Of a DNA stretch of 64,000 bases, positions 28,093 to 37,526 are shown one piece after another. The notes below the pieces were generated by a model that was not told the DNA's origin, searched no databases, and was given only the letters and a program-made list of their open reading frames with translations. The first letter of the stretch is position 1, and every line of letters starts with the position of its first letter. Source of the stretch: Pseudomonas sp. GD04091 (lineage in GTDB: Bacteria > Pseudomonadota > Gammaproteobacteria > Pseudomonadales > Pseudomonadaceae); the NCBI RefSeq assembly GCF_029836165.1, contig NZ_JAOEBG010000020.1:56551-120550 (forward strand), in the 5' to 3' direction. The translations under genes and the position numbers were made by a program.

Positions 28093-29318
28093 TGCGCCGC
28101 GTCGTGGTCACCGGCATGGCCGGCCTCACCGCCCTGGGCAACGACTGGGCCACCATCGCCGGGCATTTCGCCGGCCAGCGCAGCGGCATCCGCCGCATGC
28201 ACGAGTGGGACCGTTTCGAGGAACTGAACACACGCCTGGCCGGGCCGATCGATGACTTCCAGGTGCCCGGCCACTGGACCCGCAAGCAGCTGCGCAGCAT
28301 GGGCCGCGTTTCGCGCCTGGCAGTGGCCGCCGCCGAGCGGGCCCTGGCCGACGCCGGGCTGCTCGACGACCCGAGCATTCGCGACGGGCGCATGGGCGTG
28401 GCCTGCGGCTCCTCCACCGGCAGCACCGACGAGATCAAGGCGTTCGGCAACATGCTGCTCAACTCGGTGGCCGACGGTCTCAACGCCAACTCCTACGTGC
28501 GCATGATGCCGCACACCACCGCCGCCAACATCAGCATCTTCTTCGGCCTCACCGGGCGCCTGATCCCCACCTCCAGCGCCTGCACCAGCGGCAGCCAGGG
28601 CATCGGCTACGCCTACGAGGCGATCAAGTACGGCCGCCTGCCGCTGATGCTCGCCGGTGGCGCCGAAGAGCTGTGCCCCACCGAAGCGATGGTGTTCGAC
28701 GCGCTGTACGCCACCAGCCTGAAGAACGACACCCCGCACCTGAGCCCAAGGCCCTACGACAGCGGCCGGGACGGGCTGGTGATCGGCGAGGGCGGCGGCA
28801 TGCTGGTGCTCGAGGAGCTGGAGCATGCCCTGGCCCGTGGCGCCCGGATCCACGCCGAGATCGTCGGTTTCGGCAGCAACGCCGACGGCCAGCACACCAC
28901 CCGCCCCGAGCAGACCACCATGCGCCGGGCCATGGAGCTGGCGCTGGAGGATGCCGCCCTGCCGCCCGAGGCGATCGGCTACGTCAACGGCCACGGCACC
29001 GCCACCGAGCAGGGCGACATCGCCGAGACCCTGGCCACCAGCAGCCTGTTCGGCCCACGCATGGCGATCAGCTCGCAGAAGAGCTTCCTCGGCCACACCC
29101 TGGGCGCCTGCGGCGCGCTGGAATCGTGGTTCAGCATCGAGATGATGAACAGCGACCGCTACGCGCACACCCTCAACCTCGACGACATCGACCCACGCTG
29201 TGGCGAGCTGGACTACCTGCGCGGCGAATTCCGCGGCATGAGCCACGAGCATGTGATGAACAACAACTTTGCCTTCGGCGGCGTCAACACCTCGTTGATC
29301 TTCCGCCGCTGGCCCTGA
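28092..29318 (+). CDS. apeR: APE beta-ketoacyl-ACP synthase 2 (ApeR-like)
   Basis: 408-residue FabF-type ketosynthase with Cys164 (SSACTSGSQG), His301 (NGHGTATEQGD) and His335 (LGHTLGACG). It is the third KS-related protein of the operon and may perform the first condensation on the aryl starter; this division of labour is inferred from other APE systems. Its start overlaps the reductase stop (TGATG). Confidence 0.92.
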   Translation: MRRVVVTGMAGLTALGNDWATIAGHFAGQRSGIRRMHEWDRFEELNTRLAGPIDDFQVPGHWTRKQLRSMGRVSRLAVAAAERALADAGLLDDPSIRDGRMGVACGSSTGSTDEIKAFGNMLLNSVADGLNANSYVRMMPHTTAANISIFFGLTGRLIPTSSACTSGSQGIGYAYEAIKYGRLPLMLAGGAEELCPTEAMVFDALYATSLKNDTPHLSPRPYDSGRDGLVIGEGGGMLVLEELEHALARGARIHAEIVGFGSNADGQHTTRPEQTTMRRAMELALEDAALPPEAIGYVNGHGTATEQGDIAETLATSSLFGPRMAISSQKSFLGHTLGACGALESWFSIEMMNSDRYAHTLNLDDIDPRCGELDYLRGEFRGMSHEHVMNNNFAFGGVNTSLIFRRWP

Positions 29319-29347
29319 CACCCCCACCCCTGACTGGAGAGCAAGGA

Positions 29348-29773
29348 ATGTCCCCATTGATTCGCGCCGCGGCCCTGGGCCTGGCACTGACCGGCCTGGC
29401 CGGCTGCACCTCGAAGCCGGTGCTGAACCCGGCCGAGCAGCTGACCGCCAGCCACAACTACAGCCAGCCGCAGGTACAGCAGGCGATCCTCAAGGCCATC
29501 GCCGAGCGCGGCTGGACCGCGCGCAATGTCGGCCCCAGCCTGATCCAGGCCGACATCACCGTGCGCAACACCTTCTACGCCGCCGTGGATATCCACTACA
29601 GCCCGAGCCAATTCCGCATCGCCTATCGCGACAGCCGCGAGCTGGGCTACAAGGACGGCAAGATCCACCGCAACTACAACCGCTGGGTGTACAACCTGGA
29701 TCGCGCCATCGTGCAGCAACTGAACAACGCCTATTCGCAGAACCTGACGCAGCAGGGCACCGCGCTCAAGTGA
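29348..29773 (+). CDS. Lipoprotein of unknown function at the end of the APE operon
   Basis: 141-residue protein with a lipoprotein signal (LTGLAGC, Cys at residue 20). The remainder is soluble, Tyr/Asn-rich and has no family I can name. The start has an AAGGA site close to the ATG and a further GGAGAG upstream. It lies 29 bases after the last ketosynthase and reads in the same direction, so it is probably the last gene of the operon. It could be an envelope component for the pigment lipid. Confidence 0.8.
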   Translation: MSPLIRAAALGLALTGLAGCTSKPVLNPAEQLTASHNYSQPQVQQAILKAIAERGWTARNVGPSLIQADITVRNTFYAAVDIHYSPSQFRIAYRDSRELGYKDGKIHRNYNRWVYNLDRAIVQQLNNAYSQNLTQQGTALK

Positions 29774-29781
29774 TCCATCCT

Positions 29782-29860
29782 CTTCGCGGGTGAACCCGCT
29801 CCCACAGGCTCTGCACAGTCCTTGAGTTCAGCGCTGACCTGCGGGAGCGGGTTCCCCCGC
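29782..29860. repeat. REP pair after the APE operon
   Basis: TTCGCGGGTGAACCCGCTCCCACAGG and an inverted, less conserved copy ending GCGGGAGCGGGTTCCCCCGC. It separates the APE operon from the convergent LysR gene and may stop transcription there. Confidence 0.75.
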
Positions 29861-29873
29861 ACTGGCCGCGCGC

Positions 29874-30770
29874 CTACTGGCCACCCACCTGCCCCGTCAG
29901 CAATTCGGCGAATGCCCTGGCCATCGCCGAACCACCTCGCTCACGCTGCACCAGCCACACCGCCGTCATCGCCTCTGCATCCAGCAACGTGCGGTACACC
30001 ACGCCATCGATGCGCATGCGCTGGAATGACGCCGGCAGCACCGAGACCCCAAGCCCCGCCGACACCAGGCCGATGATGGTCATCGCCTCGCCCGCCTCCT
30101 GGGCGAAATGCGGGCTGAACCCGGCCGCGCGCGCCAGGCTCAGCAACTGCGCATGCAGGCCGCTGCCGTAGCTACGCGGGAAGAACACGAACGGCTCGTC
30201 GGCCAACGCCTGCATGTACAGGCCTTGTTCGCTGCCTTGCGCCAATGGATGCGAGGCGTTGATCACCGCCACCAGCGGTTCGCGCAGCAACTCGGTGACC
30301 AGCAGCCCTTCCGGCAACGGCATGGGCCGCATCAGCCCCACTTCGATGGACTCGTCGAGCACCGCCTCGGCCACCTCGCGGCTGCTCATTTCCCGCAGGT
30401 TCAGATGCACCGCCGGGAAGCGTTGGCGAAACGCGTGCAGCGCCTTGGGGATCTTCGAGGTGAACGGCGCCGACGAGGTGAAGCCGATCTTCATCTCGCC
30501 CAGCTCCCCCAGCTGGGCGCGACGCGCCACATCGGCGGCCTTGTCCACCTGCGCCAGCACCAGACGCGCCTCGTCGAGGAACAGCCGCCCGGCTTCGCTG
30601 AGCTCGACGCGACGATTGGTACGGTCGAACAGCCGCGCGCCCAGTTCCTGCTCCAGGGCCTGGATCTGTTGGCTCAAGGGCGGCTGGGAGATGCCCAACT
30701 GCTGGGCGGCGCGACCGAAATGCAGTTCCTCGGCCACGGCGATGAAATAGCGCAGGTGACGTAGCTCCAT
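29874..30770 (-). CDS. LysR-type transcriptional regulator
   Basis: 298 residues: an N-terminal winged helix-turn-helix (residues 1-60, with HFGRAAQQLGISQPPLSQQI) and a LysR substrate-binding domain. It is divergent from the MFS gene 30895, with 124 bases between starts, so it probably controls that transporter in response to its substrate. The ligand is unknown. Confidence 0.92.
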   Translation of the reverse strand: MELRHLRYFIAVAEELHFGRAAQQLGISQPPLSQQIQALEQELGARLFDRTNRRVELSEAGRLFLDEARLVLAQVDKAADVARRAQLGELGEMKIGFTSSAPFTSKIPKALHAFRQRFPAVHLNLREMSSREVAEAVLDESIEVGLMRPMPLPEGLLVTELLREPLVAVINASHPLAQGSEQGLYMQALADEPFVFFPRSYGSGLHAQLLSLARAAGFSPHFAQEAGEAMTIIGLVSAGLGVSVLPASFQRMRIDGVVYRTLLDAEAMTAVWLVQRERGGSAMARAFAELLTGQVGGQ

Positions 30771-30821
30771 GATCGGCTCCAGAACAGGTCGTCAAACATC
30801 TCAAATAGGTCGAACAATATA

Positions 30822-30849
30822 TTGGATCTAATCATTAGCCAGCTATATG
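30822..30849 (+). promoter_or_regulatory. Candidate MFS promoter with palindromic operator
   Basis: TTGGAT, 16 bases, TATATG reads toward the MFS gene. The spacer holds the inverted repeat CTAAT-C-ATTAG (30828-30838), a possible LysR site. The -10 element covers the ATG at 30847, which argues for the later GTG start of the MFS gene. Confidence 0.5.
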
Positions 30850-30894
30850 CTTTTTCTCATCGCAGCACCGGCCCCGCGCCCGAGGTACCCTTCC

Positions 30895-32136
30895 GTGAGA
30901 TCCGCCGTAGCCCCCCTGCCCGCAGACCCCGAGCCCATCCTCAACGACCTCTGGATCGAGAAAGGCAGCCCCGCCTTCATCAAGACCGTGCTGGCCCTGT
31001 TCAGCGGCGGCTTCGCCACCTTCGCCCTGTTGTACTGCGTGCAGCCGATGATGCCGCTGCTGTCCCAGGAATTCGCCATCAACGCCGCGCAGAGCAGCCT
31101 GGTGCTGTCGGTCTCGACCGCCATGCTCGCCTTCGGCCTGCTGGTCACCGGGCCGATCTCCGACCGCGTCGGGCGCAAGCCGGTGATGGTCTTCGCCCTG
31201 CTCTGCGCCGCCCTGTCGACCTTGGCCAGCGCAGTGATGCCGAGCTGGGAACTGGTGCTGGCCACCCGCGCCCTGGTGGGCCTGTCCTTGAGCGGCCTGG
31301 CGGCGGTGGCGATGACCTACCTCAGCGAGGAGATCCACCCGCAGCACATCGGCCTGGCTATGGGCCTGTACATCGGCGGCAATGCCATCGGCGGCATGAG
31401 CGGGCGCCTGATCACCGGCGTGCTGATCGACTTCGTCAGCTGGCACACGGCGATGCTGACCATCGGCGGCCTGGCCCTGGTGGCGGCCCTGGTGTTCTGG
31501 AAGGTACTGCCCGAGTCACGCAACTTCCGGCCCCAGGCCCTGCACCCGCGCAGCCTGCTCGACGGTTTCGTCATGCACTTCAGGGACGCCGGCCTGCCCT
31601 GGCTGTTCCTCGAAGCCTTCCTGCTGATGGGCGCCTTCGTCACCCTGTTCAACTACATCGGCTACCGCCTGCTGGCCGAGCCTTACCATATGAACCAGGC
31701 ATTGGTCGGGTTGCTGTCGGTGGTGTATCTCTCGGGCATCTACAGCTCGGCGCAGGTCGGCGCCCTGGCCGACAAGCTGGGCCGGCGCAAGGTGTTCTGG
31801 GCCAGTATCGTGGTAATGGCGGCCGGCTTGCTGCTGACCCTGGCCAGCCCGCTGGCACTGATCATCGTCGGCATGCTGGTGTTCACCTTCGGCTTCTTCG
31901 GCGCGCATTCGGTGGCCAGCAGCTGGATCGGCCGCCGCGCGCTCAAGGCCAAGGGCCAGGCATCGTCGCTGTACCTGTTCTGCTACTACGCAGGCTCGAG
32001 CGTCGCCGGCACGGCGGGCGGGGTGTTCTGGCACCAGGCCGGGTGGAACGGCATCGGCCTGTTCATCGCCAGCCTGCTGACGGTGGCATTGCTGGTGGCC
32101 CTGCATTTGAGCCGGCTGCCCGCCAAAGCCGCCTGA
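30895..32136 (+). CDS. Major facilitator superfamily transporter (YnfM-like)
   Basis: 413-residue, 12-segment drug/sugar-efflux type permease. The MFS motif between segments 2 and 3 is GPISDRVGRKPVM. A second copy of this loop (GALADKLGRRKVFW) lies in the C-terminal half. The GTG start has a GAGG site and clears the promoter; the frame is also open to an ATG at 30847 that lacks a ribosome site. It is divergent from a LysR regulator; substrate unknown. Confidence 0.87.
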   Translation: MRSAVAPLPADPEPILNDLWIEKGSPAFIKTVLALFSGGFATFALLYCVQPMMPLLSQEFAINAAQSSLVLSVSTAMLAFGLLVTGPISDRVGRKPVMVFALLCAALSTLASAVMPSWELVLATRALVGLSLSGLAAVAMTYLSEEIHPQHIGLAMGLYIGGNAIGGMSGRLITGVLIDFVSWHTAMLTIGGLALVAALVFWKVLPESRNFRPQALHPRSLLDGFVMHFRDAGLPWLFLEAFLLMGAFVTLFNYIGYRLLAEPYHMNQALVGLLSVVYLSGIYSSAQVGALADKLGRRKVFWASIVVMAAGLLLTLASPLALIIVGMLVFTFGFFGAHSVASSWIGRRALKAKGQASSLYLFCYYAGSSVAGTAGGVFWHQAGWNGIGLFIASLLTVALLVALHLSRLPAKAA

Positions 32137-32140
32137 TTGC

Positions 32141-33574
32141 TCAGCCGAACCGCCGCGCCGGCAGCCACAGCCTGACCCGCACGCCACCGTCGACGTTGTC
32201 GACCGCCAGCGTCCCGCCGTGCAGTTGCATGACTTCGGCGACGAAGTTCAGCCCCAGGCCCGTGCTCTTGCGCCCGGAACCCGGCCTTGGCAACGAATAG
32301 AAGCGCTCGGCGACCCGGGCTATGGCATAGCCGGGGATCGCCTGCCCTTCGTTGAACAGGCTCAACGCCACCCGCTCCCCTTCACGCTCCAGCTCGAACA
32401 GCAACGCCCCCCCTGACGGCGTGAAATCCAGGGCATTGTCCAGCAGGTTGGCGAGTGCCTGGCGCATCAGGAACGGGTCGCACAATAGCCGTGTACCGCC
32501 CGGCACTCGCTGGCCAACCTGCAACCCCGCGCGCGCAATCCGCGCCGCATGGTTCAACACAAGCTCATCGACCAGCGGCACCAGGGCCACCTGCTGCTCG
32601 TCTTCCAGTGCCTGCATCTGCTCGACCCGGGCCAGGTTGAGCAGGCGCTCGATCATCTGCTGCAAACGCTCGCTCTCGCGTTCGATGTTGCCGGCGAAAC
32701 GCACCCGCTGCTCGTCCGGCATATCGCCCTGGAGCAGCTCGGACGCGCCCCGGATCGCCGCCAGCGGGCTCTTCAGCTCATGGGTGAGCGTATGCACGTA
32801 GCGTTCGACGTAGGCCTTGCCCTCCAGTTGCGTGCGCATGCGTTCCACCGCCGTGGCCAGTTGCAGCAATTCACCGCCCCTGTAATGCGGCAAGGCGGCG
32901 CGCTCGCCCTCGCTGACGGCCTGGGCGTAGTAGGTGAGGCGACGCAGCGACCGGGTCAGCCACCACGACAGCGCCGCGCCGACCATCAGGCCGAGCACGA
33001 TCAGCCCCAGTCCAAGCGTCAACAGGTGCCGCTCGGAGCGGTCGATGTAGGGTTGCAGCGAGCTGTTGGGCTTGGCCACGGTGACCACGCCGATGATCTT
33101 GCCATCGTCGAGAATCGGCGCCGCCACATGCATGACCGAGGTGCTTTCGTCATCCGGGTCGCTGCGGGTGGAACGGGCGCCGTACTGGCCACGCAGGGTG
33201 AGGTAGACATCGTTCCAGCGCGAGTAGTCCTTGCCCAGGTCCTGGCCGGTGGAGTCGAGCAGCACGATGCCCTTGGCGTCGGTCACGTAGATGCGGTGGT
33301 TGACCTGGGTCTTGGCCAGGCCCCAGATCTGCGCGCTCGGCTGACGTTCGCCGTAGGACTGCAGCACCTGCGACAGTCGGCTCTGGTTCAGCGTGCCGCG
33401 CTTGAGGTCGTCATGAAGGATCTCCGCCAGCAGGTTGGCGGTGTCCACCAGCGTCTCCTCCGAGGCCTGGCGCACCACCGGGCGAATCTGCTCGCGCACG
33501 GTATTGAGCAGGAAGTAACCCGCCAGCCCGACGAACAGGAAGTACACCAGGAAGATGCGAATACCCAGGCGCAT
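32141..33574 (-). CDS. creC: Sensor histidine kinase CreC
   Basis: 477-residue inner-membrane kinase. Segment 1 (about 5-25), a periplasmic sensor domain, segment 2 (about 185-205), HAMP, the HisKA box with phospho-acceptor His in LTHELKSPL, and the ATPase boxes LANLLDNALDF and STGLGLNF are visible. Phosphorylates CreB, whose gene lies upstream with a 1-base stop/start overlap (TCATCA). CreBC responds to carbon source and penicillin-binding protein inhibition in related bacteria. The usual third gene creD is not at this locus. Confidence 0.9.
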   Translation of the reverse strand: MRLGIRIFLVYFLFVGLAGYFLLNTVREQIRPVVRQASEETLVDTANLLAEILHDDLKRGTLNQSRLSQVLQSYGERQPSAQIWGLAKTQVNHRIYVTDAKGIVLLDSTGQDLGKDYSRWNDVYLTLRGQYGARSTRSDPDDESTSVMHVAAPILDDGKIIGVVTVAKPNSSLQPYIDRSERHLLTLGLGLIVLGLMVGAALSWWLTRSLRRLTYYAQAVSEGERAALPHYRGGELLQLATAVERMRTQLEGKAYVERYVHTLTHELKSPLAAIRGASELLQGDMPDEQRVRFAGNIERESERLQQMIERLLNLARVEQMQALEDEQQVALVPLVDELVLNHAARIARAGLQVGQRVPGGTRLLCDPFLMRQALANLLDNALDFTPSGGALLFELEREGERVALSLFNEGQAIPGYAIARVAERFYSLPRPGSGRKSTGLGLNFVAEVMQLHGGTLAVDNVDGGVRVRLWLPARRFG

Positions 33575-34254
33575 CAGGCGTGATCCGGGCTGTAGCTGTA
33601 GCCCAGGCCGCGGTGAGTCTGGATCGGCTCGGCGTCCGCGGTGACCTGGCGCAGCTTGGCCCGCAGGCTCTTGATATGGCTGTCGATGGTGCGCTCGTAA
33701 CCCACGTCCGAGGCCACGCCAAGGCCGTCGAGCAGCTGCTCGCGGCTGAATACCCGGCGCGGCTGTTCGAGCAGGCACTGCAACAGCCGGAATTCGTGGC
33801 GGGTCAGCGCCAGCGGCTGGCCGCGATAGACGATGCGCATGGCCAGGGTATCGAGCTGAAACGCGGCAGCCGGCTCGCCAGGTTCGGTCCGTGGCGCCAT
33901 GCGCTTGAGAATCGCCCGTACCCGTGCCGCTACCTCGCGCGGGCTGAACGGCTTGACCACGTAATCATCGGCGCCGATCTCCAGACCCAGCACCCGGTCG
34001 ATCTCGGCGTCGCGGGCGCTGAGGAACATCACCGGCACCTCGCTGAAGCGGCGCAGCTGGCGGCAGGTTTCGAAACCGCTGATATCGGGCAGGCCGATGT
34101 CGAGGATCACCAGGTCCGCCGGGCGCAGACGCTGCTGCTCCACCGCGGCGCTGCCGAGGGTCACCCAGTCGGTGCTGTGGCCATCGGCCTGCAGGGCGTA
34201 GACCAAGGTATCGGCGATGGCGGCTTCGTCTTCGACGATGAGGATATGGGGCAT
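33574..34254 (-). CDS. creB: Response regulator CreB
   Basis: 226-residue OmpR-family regulator. The receiver domain (1-~120) has the acidic pair in VEDE, phospho-acceptor Asp in LVILDIGLPD and Lys in DYVVKPFSP. The C-terminal winged helix includes LTRHEFRLLQ and THRGLGYSY. The chosen ATG gives the standard family length; longer upstream frames enter the hairpin region. Operon with creC. Confidence 0.92.
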   Translation of the reverse strand: MPHILIVEDEAAIADTLVYALQADGHSTDWVTLGSAAVEQQRLRPADLVILDIGLPDISGFETCRQLRRFSEVPVMFLSARDAEIDRVLGLEIGADDYVVKPFSPREVAARVRAILKRMAPRTEPGEPAAAFQLDTLAMRIVYRGQPLALTRHEFRLLQCLLEQPRRVFSREQLLDGLGVASDVGYERTIDSHIKSLRAKLRQVTADAEPIQTHRGLGYSYSPDHA

Positions 34255-34318
34255 GGCGTCCGGCCTTGCTGGGGGCAAAGCTGGATTCTTAGGGCATTGA
34301 AGGAATGTGGCAAGCGCC

Positions 34319-34362
34319 TGCACCGGCCCCTTCGCGCGTTTACCCGCGAAGGGGCCGGTGCA
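34319..34362. repeat. REP-type hairpin between creB and the protease gene
   Basis: Long inverted repeat TGCACCGGCCCCTTCGCG…CGCGAAGGGGCCGGTGCA. It follows the stop of the upstream minus-strand gene and could also act as its terminator. Confidence 0.75.
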
Positions 34363-34373
34363 GCAGCATGAGA

Positions 34374-34874
34374 TCAGCAGTCCGGCTTGCCCGCGGTGAA
34401 CTTCTTCGCCGGGTTCACCGCGGCCTTGAACTCGCGCAGGGCCTTGGCGCCTACCAGCAGCGGGTAGTTGAAGCTGCTGCGGTCCACCAGGTTGACCTCC
34501 ACGGTGCGCTTCACATCGCCCAGGCACAGCTCCAGGTCCACCACCGGGCGCCGGGACAGCTCGGGCGCGTCGCCTTCGTCCTCCTCGTCGGCGCGGTTCT
34601 TGATCTTGCTGATGCGCGCCAGCTTGTGTTCGTAGACCTTGCCATTAGCCCCCTTGGTGGCCAGGCGGAAGCGCACCCATTCATCCCCGTCGCGGGTGAA
34701 CAACTCGATATCCTTGGCCGAAAGCGACGCGGTATAGGCACCGGTATCCATCTTGGCTTTCAGGGTTTCACCGATCTCCGGCAGGGCGATGTTCTCGTAG
34801 CGGCCATAGATCGTAGGCTCCGCGGCCATGACCGGCAGCGCCAGAAGAGACAGCAGGGCAAGCAGGGATTTCAC
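34374..34874 (-). CDS. Retropepsin-like ATP-dependent zinc protease family protein (RimB-like)
   Basis: 166 residues with a signal peptide (1-18, ending VMAAE), so exported. The retroviral-type aspartic protease motif KMDTGAYTASL is the putative active site. Members of this family are called ATP-dependent zinc proteases in databases, but the fold points to an aspartic protease; RimB relatives act with RimK. No rimK is adjacent. The chain ends in Cys. Substrate unknown. Confidence 0.82.
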   Translation of the reverse strand: MKSLLALLSLLALPVMAAEPTIYGRYENIALPEIGETLKAKMDTGAYTASLSAKDIELFTRDGDEWVRFRLATKGANGKVYEHKLARISKIKNRADEEDEGDAPELSRRPVVDLELCLGDVKRTVEVNLVDRSSFNYPLLVGAKALREFKAAVNPAKKFTAGKPDC

Positions 34875-35056
34875 AGGGCAGGCTTCCTTGAGGGGGGTCA
34901 GTGCTTAGACTGCGCAGGCAGGATAGGTTCGTCGCCACAGCTTAAACAACATAATGTGAAACATTTGTCCCAGTTAATGGACGTACGACGTTTGGCGTAG
35001 GCCACCGCCCTGCTTATCATTGCCAACCGTTTCCTTCTGACAACACGAGTCTCCTT

Positions 35057-35944
35057 ATGCGTCGCCTGCTGACCGGCATCCTCACCCTCACCCTGCTGCT
35101 GCTCAACACCCTGGTGCTGATCTGCCCGCTGCTGGTCTTCGCCCTGCTCAAGCTGGTGCTGCCGGGGCGTGGCCGTGACTATGCGTCCTGGGCGGTGATG
35201 TGGATCGCCGAGACCTGGTCGGAAATCGACAAGGCCATCTTCGCCCTGTGCATCCCCACCCAATGGGACATCCGCGGGGTCGACAAGCTACGCCAGGACA
35301 CCTCCTACCTGTGCATCAGCAACCACCAGACCTGGGTCGATATCCCGGCGCTGATCGAAAGCCTCAACCGCCGGGTGCCGTTCTTCAAATTCTTCCTCAA
35401 GAAAGAGCTGATCTGGGTGCCGCTGCTGGGCCTGGCCTGGTGGGCGCTGGATTACCCGTTCATGAAGCGCTACAGCAAGGCGTTTCTCGACAAGCACCCG
35501 GAACTCAAGGGCAAGGACCTGGAAATCACCAAGGCCGCCTGCGAGCTGTTCAAGCGCCAGCCGGTGACCGTGGTCAACTACCTGGAAGGCACCCGCTTCA
35601 CCGAGGCCAAGCGCGCGCAGCAGCAGTCGCCCTATCGCCACCTGCTCAAGCCCAAGGCCGGCGGCGTGGCGTTCGTGCTGGCGGCGCTGGGCGAGCAGCT
35701 GGACGCACTGCTGGACGTGACCATCGTCTATCCCGGCAACCAGGCGCCGGGGTTCTGGGACCTGCTCAACGGCAGCATCAGCCGGGTGATCATCGACATT
35801 CGCGTGCGTGAGCTGGAGCCGGCGCTGTGCGAGGGCGATTACGAGAACGATCCGGCGTTCCGCCAGACGGTGCAGGCCTGGGTCAACCAGTTGTGGCTGG
35901 ACAAGGACCAACGGATCGAGCAATTGCGCGCCGAGATGCGTTGA
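35057..35944 (+). CDS. Acyltransferase of the PlsC family (YihG-like)
   Basis: 295 residues with two N-terminal hydrophobic segments and the acyltransferase motifs NHQTWVD (NHx4D) and YLEGTRF. Likely acylates lysophospholipid in the inner membrane. It is preceded by a 182-base gap containing an AT-rich stretch (34937-34970) that probably carries the promoter. Single-gene unit followed by a REP hairpin. Confidence 0.87.
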   Translation: MRRLLTGILTLTLLLLNTLVLICPLLVFALLKLVLPGRGRDYASWAVMWIAETWSEIDKAIFALCIPTQWDIRGVDKLRQDTSYLCISNHQTWVDIPALIESLNRRVPFFKFFLKKELIWVPLLGLAWWALDYPFMKRYSKAFLDKHPELKGKDLEITKAACELFKRQPVTVVNYLEGTRFTEAKRAQQQSPYRHLLKPKAGGVAFVLAALGEQLDALLDVTIVYPGNQAPGFWDLLNGSISRVIIDIRVRELEPALCEGDYENDPAFRQTVQAWVNQLWLDKDQRIEQLRAEMR

Positions 35945-35951
35945 TCCTGTT

Positions 35952-35987
35952 CCGCCCTCTTCGCGGGCTTGCCCGCGAAGAGGGCGG
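35952..35987. repeat. REP palindrome after the acyltransferase gene
   Basis: Perfect inverted repeat CCGCCCTCTTCGCGGG/CCCGCGAAGAGGGCGG with a 4-base loop; it may serve as terminator. Confidence 0.8.
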
Positions 35988-36117
35988 CAATCCAAGTGAA
36001 AGTTCCCGATTAAAATCCAGGTTAATAATCGACATTAGCAACTCTTTGTTTGTCATCCTCCACGTGAGTGGATAAAAATCGATCAACCACAACTACAAAA
36101 AAAGCCAGGATCGATCG

Positions 36118-37467
36118 ATGGCCAACCCACCTTGCTCCGCCCCCGCGCAACTGCGCCGTGTCCTGGGCCTGCCCGCCCTGGTGTTCTTCGGCTTGGTGTA
36201 CATGGTCCCGCTGACCATCTTCACCACCTACGGCATCGTCACCGAAATAACCGGTGGCCGTACCGCCGGCGCCTACCTGGTCACCCTGCTGGCCATGCTG
36301 TTCACCGCCACGTCGTACAGTTTCATGGTCAAGCGCTTCCCGGTCGCCGGCTCGGCGTACTCCTACACCAACATGGCCTTCGGGCCGAACGTGGGCTTTC
36401 TCGCCGGCTGGTCGCTGCTGCTCGATTACCTGTTCATCCCGATGATCAACTACCTGCTGATCGGGCTGTTCCTCAACATTGCCTTCCCGGCCATCCCGGC
36501 CTGGACCATCGTGCTCGCCGCCATCGTCCTGGTGACCGTGCTCAACGTGGTCGGTATCCACTCGGTGGCCAGGACCAGCAACCTGATCGTCGGCGCGCAG
36601 ATCGTCTTCATCGGGGTGTTCGTCGCCCTGTCATGGCAAGGCCTGGCCGGGCAACCGCTGGACCTGCTGGCGCCGCTGCGCGGTGACGGCAGCGCGCCGG
36701 GCTTCGCTGCGCTGATGGCGGGGGCGGCGGTGCTGTGCCTGTCGTTCCTCGGCTTCGACGCCGTCTCCACCCTGGCCGAAGAGTGCAAGGACGCCCGGCG
36801 CGACGTGCCACGGGCGATCATCCTCACCACCCTCGGCGCTGGCCTGCTGTTCACCGTGCTGGCCTATGTCAGCCAGCTGGTGCTGCCGGGCAGCACCTTC
36901 GCCAACACCGACGCCGCGGCCAACGAGGTAATGCTCAAGGCCGGCGGGCAGTTCCTCGCCAACTTCTTCACCGCCGCCTTCGTCGCCGGCAGCCTGGGCT
37001 CGGCGCTGGCCTCCCAGGCAGCGGTGTCGCGCATCCTGTTCACCATGGGCCGCGACCGCGTGCTGCCGCAGCGCAGCTTCGGCTACCTGTCGCCGCGCTT
37101 CGGCACGCCGGTGTTCGCCATCCTGCTGGTGTCGGCGTTCTCGCTGCTGGCGCTGGTGATCGACCTGGCCACCCTGGCCTCGCTGATCAGCTTCGGCGCG
37201 CTGGTGGCGTTCTCGGCGGTGAACCTGGCGGTGGTGAAGACGCACCTGATGGATGATGCCAGCCAGCGCCGGCCAATGGACCTGCTGCGTTACGGCGTGG
37301 TGCCGCTGGTGGGGTTGAGCCTGACACTGTGGCTGTGGACCAGCCTGTCGGCGCTGACGCTGGTGATCGGCCTGTGCTGGTTCGCCCTGGGGCTGGCGTA
37401 CCTGGCGGTGCTGACGGCGGGCTTTCGCAAGCCGGTGCGGCTGGTGGATTTCTCCGAGGCCGCTTGA
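36118..37467 (+). CDS. APC-superfamily amino acid/polyamine permease (PuuP-like)
   Basis: 449 residues with 12 predicted membrane segments. GSAYSYTNMAFGPNVGFLAGW and LLDYLFIPMINYLL resemble the putrescine importer PuuP more than general amino acid permeases. The upstream 130 bases (35988-36117) are AT-rich and should hold the promoter. No catabolic genes for a polyamine are next to it, so the substrate is uncertain. Confidence 0.87.
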   Translation: MANPPCSAPAQLRRVLGLPALVFFGLVYMVPLTIFTTYGIVTEITGGRTAGAYLVTLLAMLFTATSYSFMVKRFPVAGSAYSYTNMAFGPNVGFLAGWSLLLDYLFIPMINYLLIGLFLNIAFPAIPAWTIVLAAIVLVTVLNVVGIHSVARTSNLIVGAQIVFIGVFVALSWQGLAGQPLDLLAPLRGDGSAPGFAALMAGAAVLCLSFLGFDAVSTLAEECKDARRDVPRAIILTTLGAGLLFTVLAYVSQLVLPGSTFANTDAAANEVMLKAGGQFLANFFTAAFVAGSLGSALASQAAVSRILFTMGRDRVLPQRSFGYLSPRFGTPVFAILLVSAFSLLALVIDLATLASLISFGALVAFSAVNLAVVKTHLMDDASQRRPMDLLRYGVVPLVGLSLTLWLWTSLSALTLVIGLCWFALGLAYLAVLTAGFRKPVRLVDFSEAA

Positions 37468-37479
37468 ACAGACACAAGG

Positions 37480-37511
37480 CCTGTGGGAGCGGGTGAACCC
37501 GCTCCCACAAG
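37480..37511. repeat. REP palindrome between the permease and DUF2780 genes
   Basis: CCTGTGGGAGCGGGT/ACCCGCTCCCACA inverted repeat, located between convergent gene ends; it may terminate both. Confidence 0.8.
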
Positions 37512-37526
37512 GTCCGCGCCAGGTCT

